A DNA stretch of 64,000 nt from Leisingera aquaemixtae (GCF_019801145.1 NZ_JAHVJQ010000001.1:868001-932000); one strand, 5' to 3'; shown: positions 7,798 to 17,119, numbered from the stretch's first letter. The notes: a model not told the origin generated them from the letters alone. A program made the numbers and translations.

Positions 7798-8983
7798 CAT
7801 GCTCCCCCACGGCGCGCTGAAGGGCGTCAAGGTTCTCGACCTCTCCCGCATTCTGGCAGGCCCGACCTGCACCCAGCTGCTGGGCGATCTCGGCGCTACG
7901 GTGATAAAGGTGGAAAACCCCAAGACCGGCGGCGACGACACCCGCCAGTGGGGGCCGCCCTATGTCGTGGATGCCGACGGGCAGCAATCCGATCTCTCCG
8001 CCTATTTCATGGCCGCCAACCGCAACAAGCGCTCGGTCGCTATCGACATTGCCACGGAGGAAGGCCAGCAGGCGATCCGCCGCCTGGCGGCAGAGGCGGA
8101 CATCCTGATCGAGAACTTCAAACCCGGCGGGCTGGCAAAATACGGATTGGATTACGCGAGCCTCAAGGACGAGCTCCCCGGCCTGATCTTCTGCTCGATT
8201 TCCGGCTACGGCCAGACCGGCCCCAACAGCCACAAGCCCGGCTATGACATCATGGCCCAGGGGTTCGGCGGCATCATGTCATTGACCGGGGAGCCCGAAG
8301 GCCAGCCGATGAAGGCGGGCGTCGGCATCGCCGATGTAATGTGCGGCATGTATGCTTGCATCGGTATCCTCTCGGCCCTGCACCACCGCGAGAAAACAGG
8401 CGAGGGCCAGCAGATCGACTTGGCGCTGGTCGATGCACAGATCGCCTGGCTGATCAACGAAGGCGTCGCCTATCTGAACACCGGCCAGATCCCCAAGCGA
8501 CGCGGCAACGAACACCCCAGCATCATGCCCTATGGCGTTTATGAAACCGCGGACGGCCATGTGATCCTGGCCGTGGGCAACGACAGCCAGTTCCGCCGTT
8601 TCATGGAGTTCCTGAAGCTCGAAGGCCTGGCCGAGGATGCCCGCTTTGCCACCAACCCGGCCCGGCTGCAAAACCGCGACGCGCTGAACAGCGTGCTGAT
8701 CCCTTCCGTGCAGCGCTTCACCACGGACGCGGTGCTGGCGGCAATGGAGGCCCGCAAGGTGCCCGCAGGCCCGGTGCAAAACCTGGAAACCCTGTTCGCC
8801 ACCGATCAGGTCGAGGCACGCGGCATGGCGATCGGTATGGACACCGCGGCCGGCCCGGTCAGGCTTCTGGGCAACCCGCTGAATTTTTCCCGCACGCCGG
8901 TCACATACCGCCATGCGCCGCCCCAATGCGGCGAGGGCACGGGGGAGATTCTGGACGCCTCTGCCCCCTTCGGGCAGCCCTGA
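7784..8983 (+). CDS. CaiB/BaiF (class III) CoA-transferase
   Basis: 399 residues. The N-terminus LKGVKVLDLSRILAGPTCTQ, the NRNKRSVAIDI block and PGYDIMAQGFGG are typical of class III CoA-transferases; the catalytic aspartate is D155 in GYDIMAQ. These enzymes move CoA between carboxylic acids (formyl/oxalate, carnitine/crotonobetaine, succinate/itaconate and others). The start at 7784 has GGAGG at 7774-7778 and lies inside the end of the ThDP enzyme gene, indicating translational coupling. The oxc-frc pair of oxalate catabolism has the same gene order, but the partner here does not look like oxalyl-CoA decarboxylase, so substrate remains open. A terminator follows at 9031. Confidence 0.88.
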   Translation: MAASDMLPHGALKGVKVLDLSRILAGPTCTQLLGDLGATVIKVENPKTGGDDTRQWGPPYVVDADGQQSDLSAYFMAANRNKRSVAIDIATEEGQQAIRRLAAEADILIENFKPGGLAKYGLDYASLKDELPGLIFCSISGYGQTGPNSHKPGYDIMAQGFGGIMSLTGEPEGQPMKAGVGIADVMCGMYACIGILSALHHREKTGEGQQIDLALVDAQIAWLINEGVAYLNTGQIPKRRGNEHPSIMPYGVYETADGHVILAVGNDSQFRRFMEFLKLEGLAEDARFATNPARLQNRDALNSVLIPSVQRFTTDAVLAAMEARKVPAGPVQNLETLFATDQVEARGMAIGMDTAAGPVRLLGNPLNFSRTPVTYRHAPPQCGEGTGEILDASAPFGQP

Positions 8984-9030
8984 CAGCCGAAATCCGCGGC
9001 GGCATTCCGCCAAGTGTTACAGTTTCCGGC

Positions 9031-9060
9031 AAAACACCGCCAAACCGGCGGTGTTTTTGT
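9031..9060 (+). terminator. Rho-independent terminator after CoA-transferase
   Basis: Arms AAAACACCGCC (9031-9041) and GGCGGTGTTTT (9047-9057) with a 5-nt loop and a T-rich tail, 48 nt after the stop codon. Confidence 0.85.
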
Positions 9061-9241
9061 TGTCTGCGGGCCCGGCCTCTTGCGGAATTTTCCCGGGAAA
9101 TCCTACACATCCGGCGAATTTCAAGGCCGAGTGCACACAGCCCATCACCAAACCGCGAGCAGGGTTCGCCCGGACCGTTGCTATGATCTACTCTCCATCG
9201 GGACAGGAACCCGCGCTTAAATTAACAGAGATTGGACTCCG

Positions 9242-10603
9242 ATGACGCATGATATTTTCGGCCAGGACAGCAGCCTGACTGACACCGCCGCGCTGCAGGA
9301 TTGGAACGACGTGCAGTTGGGTGTTCTGGCCCACGCGGCTGCAACCGCGGATCATCTGGGCGCCGTGCTCAGGGCGGCTCCGGAGTTTGCCTTGGCCCAT
9401 GCGCTCAAAGGATTGTCGCTGCTGATGCTGGGGCGCAGCGAACTGCTGCCCACCGCCCGTGAGGCGCTGCGCGACGCAAAGAGCTTTTACGAAGGCGCGC
9501 TGCCGCGCGAACGTAAATATATCGACGCGCTGGAGAACTGGCTTGCAGGACGCCCGAGCCTCGCGATTCAGCGGATGGAGGAAGTCCTAGACGCATTTCC
9601 GCAAGACACCCTGGCGATGAAACTCAGCCACGGCATCCGCTTCATGATGGGCGACCCCGCCGGCATGCGAGCCTCGATCGAGCGGGTGCTGCCGTCTTAC
9701 GAGCCGGACCACGCGGGCCGCGGCTACTTGTTGGGCTGCCACTCCTTCGCGCTGGAGGAAACCGGTGAATTCGAACGTGCCGCCAACACCGGCCGCCAGG
9801 CGCTGTGGATGGCGCCGGATGACGCCTGGGGCCTGCACGCGGTTGCGCACGTTCATGACATGACCGGCAACGCCAAGGCGGGGTTGGAGTGGCTGGAAGG
9901 CCGCGAGGAAGCATGGTCCCACTGCAACAACTTCCGCTATCACGTCTGGTGGCACAAGGCGCTGATGCATCTGGACCTGGGCCGGATGGATGAGGCGCTC
10001 GCGCTGTACGACACCGAGGTCCGCAAGGACAAGACCGATGACTACCGCGACATCTCCAATGCAACCTCGCTGCTGATGCGGCTGGAGCTGGAAGGCATTG
10101 ATGTCGGCTCCCGCTGGGAGGAGCTGGCGAATCTCTGTGCCAACCGGACCGAGGATGGAAGCCTGATTTTTGCCGATTTGCACTACCTCCTGGCCCTGAC
10201 CGGCCACCGCAAGGAGGAGGCGCACCGGCTGGTTCAGCGGATTCACGCCGATGCGGCGGCCGGCGGCTCGGAAGCCAAAGAGCGGATGGCGGCTCCCGGC
10301 TGCGCCGCCGCCGACGGGCTGGAGGCCTTCGGAGACGGTAATTACAAGGCCGCATTCACAAATTTATCCACAGCCCGCGACAGCCTTGTGCTGGCCGGCG
10401 GCAGCCACGCGCAACGCGATGTTTTCGAACGGATAACCATCGACGCCGGCCTGCGTGCAGGACGGCTTGACGAAGTCGAAGCAATCCTGGATGACCGCCG
10501 CGTCAAGCGCGGTGGCACCGAGGATAATTACGCCCTCGCCCGCCGCTCCCTGATCGCCGAAGGGCGGAACCCTTCCGGCGCCAAAAGCGTTCCCGCCGAA
10601 TAA
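9242..10603 (+). CDS. Tetratricopeptide repeat protein (TTC38-like)
   Basis: 453 residues, mostly helical, no signal peptide or membrane segment. Repeated helix pairs such as LAHALKGLSLLMLGR, GEFERAANTGRQALWMAPDDAW and HKALMHLDLGRMDEALALYD are TPR-like; the overall form resembles the bacterial TTC38 group. It begins 258 bp after the CoA-transferase stop, beyond a terminator, and ends 23 bp before opgC, so it probably heads the glucan operon transcript. A role in glucan synthesis or its assembly is possible from position only; nothing in the sequence shows enzymatic activity. Confidence 0.8.
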   Translation: MTHDIFGQDSSLTDTAALQDWNDVQLGVLAHAAATADHLGAVLRAAPEFALAHALKGLSLLMLGRSELLPTAREALRDAKSFYEGALPRERKYIDALENWLAGRPSLAIQRMEEVLDAFPQDTLAMKLSHGIRFMMGDPAGMRASIERVLPSYEPDHAGRGYLLGCHSFALEETGEFERAANTGRQALWMAPDDAWGLHAVAHVHDMTGNAKAGLEWLEGREEAWSHCNNFRYHVWWHKALMHLDLGRMDEALALYDTEVRKDKTDDYRDISNATSLLMRLELEGIDVGSRWEELANLCANRTEDGSLIFADLHYLLALTGHRKEEAHRLVQRIHADAAAGGSEAKERMAAPGCAAADGLEAFGDGNYKAAFTNLSTARDSLVLAGGSHAQRDVFERITIDAGLRAGRLDEVEAILDDRRVKRGGTEDNYALARRSLIAEGRNPSGAKSVPAE

Positions 10604-10626
10604 GACCCTCAAGGACCAAACATCCA

Positions 10627-11889
10627 ATGTCCAGCGTTGCGCCCTTCCCCGGGCCTCAGAAAGATCCCAGTGCCGCCAACCGTGCAGCACCTCCGCCGCA
10701 GGCGGCCCAGCCGCGCGTCCGCGATCCGCGGCTCGACTTCTACCGCGGCATTGCGATGTTCATCATCCTCGTGGCCCATATCCCGGGCAACCGCTGGGCC
10801 AGCTGGATTCCGGCACGGTTCGGCTTTTCGGACGCAACCGAGATCTTTGTCTTCTGCTCCGGCATGGCTTCGGCCATAGCCTTCGGCAGTTCCTTTGCCC
10901 GGCAGGGATGGTGGCTGGGCTCCGCCCGCGTGGTGTTCCGCTGCTGGCAGGTCTACTGGGCCCATATCGGCCTGTTCTTTTTCCTTGCCGCTTCAATGGC
11001 GTTGCTCGACCTCTATGGTGGCTTCGACAAGAGCTATATCGGTTCCTTGAACCTGCACTGGTTCTTCACCAATACCGTGCAGCAACTGACCGGCCTGTTC
11101 ACTCTTACCTATGTGCCGAACTACTTCGACATCCTGCCGATGTATCTGGTGGTGCTGCTGCTGATGCCGCTGATGATGGGGCTGGAGAAGGCGGGCCTGT
11201 GGACCGTGGCCGCCGCCAGCATCCTGATCTGGCTCACCGCGAACCCCTATATGATCGGCCTCGGCCCCAACGGCGTCTCCTTCCCGGCCGAGCCCTGGTC
11301 CGACCGCGAGTGGTTCTTCAACCCGCTCGGCTGGCAGCTGCTGTTCTTTACCGGCTTTGCCTTCATGAAGGGCTGGCTGCCCGCGCCGCCGGTGTCCAAG
11401 GCACTGGTTGTTCTGGCCGCAGCCTTTGTGATCCTGTCAGCGCCGTTCGGCTCCTGGAAAGTGTTCCTGTGGGTGGAAGCCGCGAACAAGGATCTGGCCG
11501 ACCTGATCCGCCCAACATGGGAGATCACTGCGGAGTGGCGCGAAAAGACCGACTTCGGCCTGCTGCGCTACGCCCATTTCCTGTCGCTGGCCTATCTCGG
11601 CTGGGTGGCTGCAGGTACCGGCGGCAAGCGCCTGATCGCAACCGGCAATTCTCTGGCCGCGCGCGTCTGGGCAGTGCTGCTGCAGCTTGTGACCAAGGTC
11701 GGCCAGCAATCGCTTGCGGTGTTTGTTTTTTCCATGGCGCTGGCCCGTTTCATCGGCTTTGCGCTTGACCAGACCGACCGCGCGGTTATGACCACGGCAT
11801 TCGCCAACCTGGTTGGCTTTTTCCTAATCATTGTCTGCGCTTACACCGCAGCCTGGTTCAAGTCACAGCCTTGGAGAGCCAAAAAATGA
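10627..11889 (+). CDS. opgC: OpgC-type glucan succinyltransferase, integral membrane
   Basis: 420 residues with about ten hydrophobic segments. The opening DPRLDFYRGIAMFIILVAHI with Arg and His in the first helix is the signature of OpgC and related acyltransferase-3-like membrane enzymes. OpgC proteins add succinyl groups to osmoregulated periplasmic glucans in Rhodobacter and Brucella. The N-terminal ~35 residues are Pro/Ala-rich and cytoplasmic. The stop overlaps the start of the following opgG/D gene as ATGA (11886-11889), supporting one operon of modification and synthesis genes. Confidence 0.88.
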   Translation: MSSVAPFPGPQKDPSAANRAAPPPQAAQPRVRDPRLDFYRGIAMFIILVAHIPGNRWASWIPARFGFSDATEIFVFCSGMASAIAFGSSFARQGWWLGSARVVFRCWQVYWAHIGLFFFLAASMALLDLYGGFDKSYIGSLNLHWFFTNTVQQLTGLFTLTYVPNYFDILPMYLVVLLLMPLMMGLEKAGLWTVAAASILIWLTANPYMIGLGPNGVSFPAEPWSDREWFFNPLGWQLLFFTGFAFMKGWLPAPPVSKALVVLAAAFVILSAPFGSWKVFLWVEAANKDLADLIRPTWEITAEWREKTDFGLLRYAHFLSLAYLGWVAAGTGGKRLIATGNSLAARVWAVLLQLVTKVGQQSLAVFVFSMALARFIGFALDQTDRAVMTTAFANLVGFFLIIVCAYTAAWFKSQPWRAKK

Positions 11890-13394
11890 GCTCTTTTACC
11901 CGTAGATCGTTCCTAGCCGCCGCGCTTGGCAGCACCGCCCTGGCCTCGCTGCCTGCCTTGGCTAGCGAAGCCACCACCTTTACCCGCGACGTGGTCGTGG
12001 AAAAGGCGCGCGCGCTTGCCAGCAAAGACTATGCCGAGCGCCCGGCCGTGCCGCAGGACTGGCTGGACCAGTCCTATGACGACTACAAGGCCCGCTGGTT
12101 CCGCACCAAGGACGCGCTGTGGTCAAAGACCGACCGCAGCTACAACGTCGATTTCTTCCTGCCCGGCCTCTATTTCCCGCGCGCCGTGCAGATCAACACC
12201 GTGGCAGACGGCCTGGCCAAGCCGGTGGCTTTCGACCTGTCGCTGTTCGACAAGACCGACAAGGCACCGGAGCTGACCACCGACGGGCATCTGGGCTACT
12301 CCGGCCTGCGCCTGCGCACCGAGCAATCCGAACCCGGCAAGAAAACCGAATTCTGCGTCTTTCAGGGCGCCAGCTACTTCCGCGCCATCGGCACCGGCAA
12401 TGCCTACGGGCTGTCGGCCCGCGGCCTGGCCCTGAAGACCGCCGATCCCGAGGGCGAGGAATTTCCCGAATTCATCGAGTTCTGGCTCGAGGCCCCCGCC
12501 CCCGGCCAGCGCTCCATGGTGGTGCATGCGCTGATGGACTCCCCTTCCGTGACCGGTGCCTACCGGTTCACCATCACCCCCGGCAGCAGCGCCGTGATGG
12601 ATGTGGAGGCCACCCTGTTCGCCCGCGAGGAGCTGACCCACGCAGGGCTGGCGCCGCTCACTTCGATGTTCCTGTTCGATGCCACCAACCGCAGCCGCTT
12701 CGACGATTTCCGCCCGGCGGTGCATGACAGCGACGGCCTTCTGGTGCAGAACGGCAATGGCGAAACCCTGTGGCGGCCGCTGGCCAACCCAAAGCGCCTG
12801 CAGGTGTCCTCCTTCGTCGATGAGAACCCCAAGGGCTTCGGGCTGATGCAGCGCGCGCGCAGGCTGTCGGACTTCAACGACCTGGAAGCCTTCTATCACG
12901 ACCGCCCCTGCCTGTGGGTGGAACCCAGGAAAGACTGGGGCAAAGGCGCCGTCACCCTGGTGGAAATCCCCGCCGACAAAGAAATCTACGACAACATCGT
13001 TGCCTACTGGCGCCCGCGCGAGCCCTATGCCGCCGGATCGGAGATCAGCCTCAACTACCGCCTCACCTGGGGCGAGGAACCGGTGCTGTCGGTGCCGCGG
13101 GTTATCGACACCGCCGAGGGCGCGCGGATCTTCGGCGGGCCGGGCCGGATCGTCACCATCGATTTCGATGCGCACCCGCTATTTGATGGCGGTCCCGAGA
13201 CCCTTGACGTCCACATCCACTCTCCCCATGTGGCGACCAGCGAAGGCGTGCTGCAGCGCAACCCTGAAACGGGCGGTCTGCGGCTCGCCTTTTACTTCGA
13301 TCCCGGCGACCGGGATCACGTCGAACTTCGCGCCCAGCTCAGGAAAGGCGGCAGCCCCGCTTCCGAAGTCTGGCTTTACAGGTGGACCGCATGA
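11886..13394 (+). CDS. opgG: Periplasmic glucan biosynthesis protein OpgG/OpgD, Tat-type signal
   Basis: 502 residues. The start at 11886 overlaps the opgC stop; an in-frame codon at 11871 is less likely. The signal SSFTRRSFLAAALGSTALAS has a twin-arginine motif, as in E. coli OpgD, whereas E. coli OpgG uses Sec, so the name opgD is an alternative. The mature protein has the MdoG blocks: PRAVQINTVADG, FCVFQGASYFRAIG, YGLSARGLAL, FPEFIEFWLE and SMFLFDATNRSRFDDFRPAVHDSDGL. The protein acts in the periplasm on the nascent glucan backbone made by OpgH. It overlaps opgH by ATGA at 13391-13394. Confidence 0.92.
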   Translation: MSSFTRRSFLAAALGSTALASLPALASEATTFTRDVVVEKARALASKDYAERPAVPQDWLDQSYDDYKARWFRTKDALWSKTDRSYNVDFFLPGLYFPRAVQINTVADGLAKPVAFDLSLFDKTDKAPELTTDGHLGYSGLRLRTEQSEPGKKTEFCVFQGASYFRAIGTGNAYGLSARGLALKTADPEGEEFPEFIEFWLEAPAPGQRSMVVHALMDSPSVTGAYRFTITPGSSAVMDVEATLFAREELTHAGLAPLTSMFLFDATNRSRFDDFRPAVHDSDGLLVQNGNGETLWRPLANPKRLQVSSFVDENPKGFGLMQRARRLSDFNDLEAFYHDRPCLWVEPRKDWGKGAVTLVEIPADKEIYDNIVAYWRPREPYAAGSEISLNYRLTWGEEPVLSVPRVIDTAEGARIFGGPGRIVTIDFDAHPLFDGGPETLDVHIHSPHVATSEGVLQRNPETGGLRLAFYFDPGDRDHVELRAQLRKGGSPASEVWLYRWTA

Positions 13395-15268
13395 CTGCAT
13401 GTGATCTGATGCCTCCGGAACAGCCCCTGGCGATGCCGGAACAGGACTTCAGCAAGGACTTCCGCGACTCGGCCGCCCCCGGCGGCGCCGCGCCTGGCCA
13501 GGTGGCGCTGTGGCGCCTGCTGGCCTTCTCGCCTGCGATGGCGGCGACAGGAGTGCTCACTTGGATCATGGGCGGCTGGTTCACCGACGGCGGTTTCTCG
13601 GTGCTGGAGGTGATCCTGCTGGCGCTGATCGCCTTCAACTTCTTCTGGATCGCCTTCACCGTCTCCACCGTGCTGCTCGGCCTCTACGGTCTGTCGCGCC
13701 GCGAACGCACGGTCACCCGCGGCGCGGCCCGGCCGATGAAGGTGGCGCTGCTGATGCCGGTCTACAACGAGGTGCCCTGGTATGTGCTGGGTAACGCCCA
13801 GACCATGCTGCAGGAGCTTCATGGCCGTGGCGGCCTGCATGAATACGCGATGTTCATCCTGTCGGACACCCGCGACGACGCCATTGCCGCGCAGGAGCGT
13901 GCCAGCGTCGAGGCGCTGCGCACCATGCTGCCGGAAGGCACTGAGCTTTACTACCGCCGCCGCGACGACAACGAAGGCCGCAAGGTCGGCAATATCTCCG
14001 ACTGGGTGCGCCGCTGGGGCGCGGGCTACGAGGCGATGCTGGTGCTGGACGCCGACAGCCTGATGACTGGCCGCGCCATCGCCCGGCTGGCCGATGCGCT
14101 GGCGCGCGATCCCGGCGCCGGCCTGATCCAGAGCTACCCGCAGCTGATCGGCGCGCAGTCGGTCTTTGGCCGCATGCAGCAGTTTGCCAACGGCGTCTAC
14201 GGCCTGGCGCTGGCCGAAGGCCTGGCCCGCTGGGCCGGCCACGAGGGCAACTACTGGGGCCACAACGCCATCATCCGCACCCGCGCGTTTGCCGCCTGCG
14301 CCGGCCTGCCGCTCTTGCGCTCGCGCTTCGGCGGCGGCGACAAGCTGATCATGAGCCACGATTTCGTCGAGGCAGGCCTGTTGCGCCGGGCAGGCTGGTC
14401 GGTGCGCTTCCTGCCCCGCATCCGCGGCTCCTATGAGGAAACCCCCGCCACCCTGATCGACCACATCCTGCGCGACCGCCGCTGGTGCCAGGGCAACCTG
14501 CAGCACCTGAACCTGCTGCACGCCAAGGGCTTCCGCGCGATCTCCCGCTTCCACCTGTTTGCCGGCGCGATCGGCTACCTGATGGCACCGGTCTGGTTTG
14601 CGCTGCTGGTGCTTTGGGCGGTGATCGGCCGCAGCGAGGAAGCCTCGGTGATCAGCTACTTCAGCGAGGCCAACCCCTTCCGCCCCAGCTGGCCGGACAT
14701 GTCCGAGCCCAAGCATGTTCTGGTGATCATCCTGATCTACGCAATGCTGCTGGCGCCCAAGATGCTGGCCGCAGCGGCGCTGCCGATGACCGGCAGCCGG
14801 TTTTCTGAGTACGGCGGCCCGGTGCATTTCGCGCTGTCCTTCCTCTCCGAGGTGGTGCTGGCCATCCTCTATGCGCCGATCCTGATGGTGCAGCAGATGA
14901 TCGCCGTGTTCCGCACCGCGCTTGGCCTGCAGCGCGGCTGGGCGCCGCAGGCACGCGACGGCGGCAGCTATTCCCTGCGCACGCTGATCACTTGCCACGC
15001 GCTGGAAACCGTCAGCGGCGTTGCGCTCTGGGCCGGCATATTGACCGGCACCGTGTCGCTGTGGCTGGCGCCGATTGCGCTGTCGCTGGTGCTGGCGGTG
15101 CCGCTGTCGGCGCTGTCCGGCGTCAAGACCGTCAACCGCATCCGCCACTGGATGGCTACCCGGGAGGAGTTCACTGAGCCTCAGATCACCCGCGCAGCCC
15201 GTGCTGCCCGCGCCGAGCTGAAGGCCCTGCTGGACGGCAGCGCGCCGCACGGCACCCCGGCAGAGTAA
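13391..15268 (+). CDS. opgH: Glucans biosynthesis glucosyltransferase OpgH
   Basis: 625 residues; shorter than E. coli OpgH (about 850), as is common in alphaproteobacteria. The start ATG at 13391 overlaps the opgG stop; a GTG at 13382 is less likely. Family-2 glycosyltransferase features are clear: VALLMPVYNEVP, the DAD motif D220-A-D222 (LVLDADSLM), and RDRRWCQGN at 361-369 in place of QxxRW. Two membrane segments precede the catalytic domain and several follow it (about residues 390-560). It polymerises the beta-1,2-linked glucose backbone from UDP-glucose at the inner membrane and passes it to the periplasm. It is the last gene of the operon; a modest hairpin (CCCGGC/GCCGGG, 15307-15322) follows. 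Confidence 0.93.
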   Translation: MTACDLMPPEQPLAMPEQDFSKDFRDSAAPGGAAPGQVALWRLLAFSPAMAATGVLTWIMGGWFTDGGFSVLEVILLALIAFNFFWIAFTVSTVLLGLYGLSRRERTVTRGAARPMKVALLMPVYNEVPWYVLGNAQTMLQELHGRGGLHEYAMFILSDTRDDAIAAQERASVEALRTMLPEGTELYYRRRDDNEGRKVGNISDWVRRWGAGYEAMLVLDADSLMTGRAIARLADALARDPGAGLIQSYPQLIGAQSVFGRMQQFANGVYGLALAEGLARWAGHEGNYWGHNAIIRTRAFAACAGLPLLRSRFGGGDKLIMSHDFVEAGLLRRAGWSVRFLPRIRGSYEETPATLIDHILRDRRWCQGNLQHLNLLHAKGFRAISRFHLFAGAIGYLMAPVWFALLVLWAVIGRSEEASVISYFSEANPFRPSWPDMSEPKHVLVIILIYAMLLAPKMLAAAALPMTGSRFSEYGGPVHFALSFLSEVVLAILYAPILMVQQMIAVFRTALGLQRGWAPQARDGGSYSLRTLITCHALETVSGVALWAGILTGTVSLWLAPIALSLVLAVPLSALSGVKTVNRIRHWMATREEFTEPQITRAARAARAELKALLDGSAPHGTPAE

Positions 15269-15535
15269 GCCTGTCGCACCAAGCGGCACCCGCACCCGCG
15301 GGATGCCCCGGCTCTTGCCGGGACGCCTTGGCAGCCTTGGACCAGGCGCCGCGCTGATGCGCGGCGCGGCCCGCGGCAGACGCCATGCAACAGCTCCGCA
15401 AGCGTCTTCTTTTCATGAATAACGGCCGCAGCGCGCCCGCCAGGGCGCGCTGCCCGGCCCAACGCTTTGCCGCAAATCTGTGATTTTCGGGCAAAGGGGC
15501 GGGCGCTCTTGCGTCTTGCGCAATGCTGCCGCTGC

Positions 15536-16369
15536 TCAGCGCACCGCAGGCAGATCCTCGAACCAATCCGCCATCAGCTCCGCCCAGCCCTCGGGCAGCG
15601 TATGGCCGCCGTCAAACAGCACCAGCTCAATATCCGCACCCGCCCCGCAATCCCAGCGGCGGCGCATTAGGCCCTCGGCGCTCCACGCCCGGTCCGGCGC
15701 GTGCGAGGCACAGCCATTGGCCGCGCGCCAAACCTGCAGCGCGGCAAACACATCCCCCTGTTCGAAGCGTCCGCCGCCCAGCACCCGGCCCTCCAGCGGC
15801 ACCACTTCATCACTCCAGCCATGCACTTGCAACAGCCGCACCGGCCCTGCGCAGCGCTCCGGTTGCGGCCGCCAGAACGCCCCCGAAACCGGCGCATAAG
15901 CAGCAAAGGCTGCAGGATCGCGGCAGGCCAGGTAATGCACCATGAAGGCTCCGGCCGAAAACCCGGCCAGCACCGTCTTCGACTTTGAGGTGCCGAACCG
16001 CGCCGCCGCATCCGCCAGCACCGCGGCAAAGAATGCGCCCTCGTCCCGGCCGCCCGTGAACGGGCCGAAGCCCCAGGACTGCGGGCCGCTGCCGTCCCGC
16101 CTCAGCCCCTCGGGCGCAATCACCGCATAGCCGCGCCGCGTCAGCCCCTCCACCAGGCTCCTGTTGCGCAGAACGCTGCTTCCGCTGCCGCCGTAACCAT
16201 GCAGGAACATCACCACCGGGGCGGCGGCGGCGCGTTCCGGCAATGCGATATGATAGTTGCCGCCCTCGGCACTGCACTTGGCTGCTTCCCCGCCGCAGCC
16301 GGCTGCCGCCACGCCGGCCCGCAGCGCAAAGACCGCTGCCGCCGCCGCGCCCAGCAGCGCTTTCCTCAT
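15536..16369 (-). CDS. Secreted alpha/beta-hydrolase esterase, LpqC/PHB-depolymerase-like
   Basis: 277 residues from the ATG at 16369, whose ATGA overlaps the rhodanese stop; a start three codons earlier would lie inside that gene. A Sec signal (about residues 1-24, ending AGVAAAG) leads into a mature domain with two early cysteines. The hydrolase features are the oxyanion segment FLHGYGGSG, the nucleophile GFSAG with S138, the acid in VHGWSDEVV and the histidine in FDGGHTLPEGW. Members are carboxyl esterases, feruloyl esterases or short-chain PHB depolymerases; substrate is not predictable. It is translationally coupled to the membrane rhodanese upstream. Confidence 0.82.
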   Translation of the reverse strand: MRKALLGAAAAAVFALRAGVAAAGCGGEAAKCSAEGGNYHIALPERAAAAPVVMFLHGYGGSGSSVLRNRSLVEGLTRRGYAVIAPEGLRRDGSGPQSWGFGPFTGGRDEGAFFAAVLADAAARFGTSKSKTVLAGFSAGAFMVHYLACRDPAAFAAYAPVSGAFWRPQPERCAGPVRLLQVHGWSDEVVPLEGRVLGGGRFEQGDVFAALQVWRAANGCASHAPDRAWSAEGLMRRRWDCGAGADIELVLFDGGHTLPEGWAELMADWFEDLPAVR

Positions 16370-16839
16370 TCTGTCCACCGGGCCACCGGCAGATTGCCCG
16401 CAATCCAGCCCGGCCCGGCGCCGGAGCCCAGCATGCCCTCGGGCACGTCGATCACGTTGGAATACCCCGCCTCAGCCAGCGCCAGCGTCATCCGGGCGGA
16501 GCGCACGCCGCGGGCGCAGATCAGCGCCACCGGCGCCGCAGGGTCCGGTCCTGCTGCCGCCTGCAGGGCTTCGATGAAATCCGGGCGCCGCATGTCGATC
16601 TGATGGCTGCCCGCAGGCACCCCCGAGGCCCGCCATTCCCGCGGCGTGCGGATGTCCACCAGGGTAATCTCCCCTGCCTGCGCCAGCGCGAAAGCCTCTG
16701 TTGCCGTTAGCCGCGGATGATCATGCACCGGCGGCTGCCGCCGGTGCCACCAATAGCCGTAGCCCGCCGCCGCCGCGGCGCCGCCCAGCAGCATCAGCCG
16801 CCGCGTAAGCTTCGGGCTCTGCACCTCTGCCTCAGGCAT
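16366..16839 (-). CDS. Membrane-anchored rhodanese-domain protein
   Basis: 157 residues; start at 16839 chosen because GGAGGAAGG lies immediately upstream. The N-terminus LTRRLMLLGGAAAAAGYGYWW is a twin-arginine-like signal anchor, so the domain is probably periplasmic. The rhodanese domain runs from about residue 43, with VDIRTPREWRASGVPAGSHQ and the active-site loop ICARGVRSA, nucleophile C108. Such proteins carry persulfides or act as sulfurtransferases. The downstream esterase overlaps it. There is no adjacent sulfur-oxidation gene; the SqrR-like repressor is 13 kb away, so a functional link is speculative. Confidence 0.82.
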   Translation of the reverse strand: MPEAEVQSPKLTRRLMLLGGAAAAAGYGYWWHRRQPPVHDHPRLTATEAFALAQAGEITLVDIRTPREWRASGVPAGSHQIDMRRPDFIEALQAAAGPDPAAPVALICARGVRSARMTLALAEAGYSNVIDVPEGMLGSGAGPGWIAGNLPVARWTE

Positions 16840-16950
16840 CCTTCCTCCGCCGCCTGCAGTTTGCACCGGCCCGCTGGCGGGCCTGCCCCCAGAACTAGCA
16901 GCACAGGCGCCGTCAATCACCAGAAACAGACCGAATCCGCCGGTCAAGTT

Positions 16951-16992
16951 CTTGTTATTGCGCGTCCGTTGCCCAATTATGCCCGTAACAAG
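16951..16992. promoter_or_regulatory. Spaced inverted repeat upstream of mrp operon
   Basis: CTTGTTA (16951-16957) and TAACAAG (16986-16992) are perfect 7-base arms 28 nt apart, in the 280-bp gap between the divergent rhodanese and Mrp genes. The spacing of about 3.5 turns is more operator-like than hairpin-like. No regulator is adjacent. Confidence 0.25.
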
Positions 16993-17119
16993 CGTATTCA
17001 CTCCGCCTCTGGCTGCGGTATTACCACTGCACCAGGGGCGGCCGGGTGGCTGCGGGCAACAAAATTGTCTAGCACTGGCCCAATAACAACGAAGCGCCAA
17101 CCCGACAGGAGACTTGCAC

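Noticed and set aside
6184-8983. Oxalate operon oxc-frc
   Set aside because: The CoA-transferase fits broadly, but the ThDP enzyme resembles acetolactate synthase-like proteins more than oxalyl-CoA decarboxylase; the specific name was not supportable.
12123-13175. Minus-strand frame opposite opgG
   Set aside because: Shadow of a well-supported gene, no recognisable domain.
13376-15295. Long minus-strand reading frame opposite opgH (about 639 codons)
   Set aside because: It mirrors the coding frame of opgH in a GC-rich gene, has low-complexity His/Gln/Gly/Ala composition and no family features or ribosome site.
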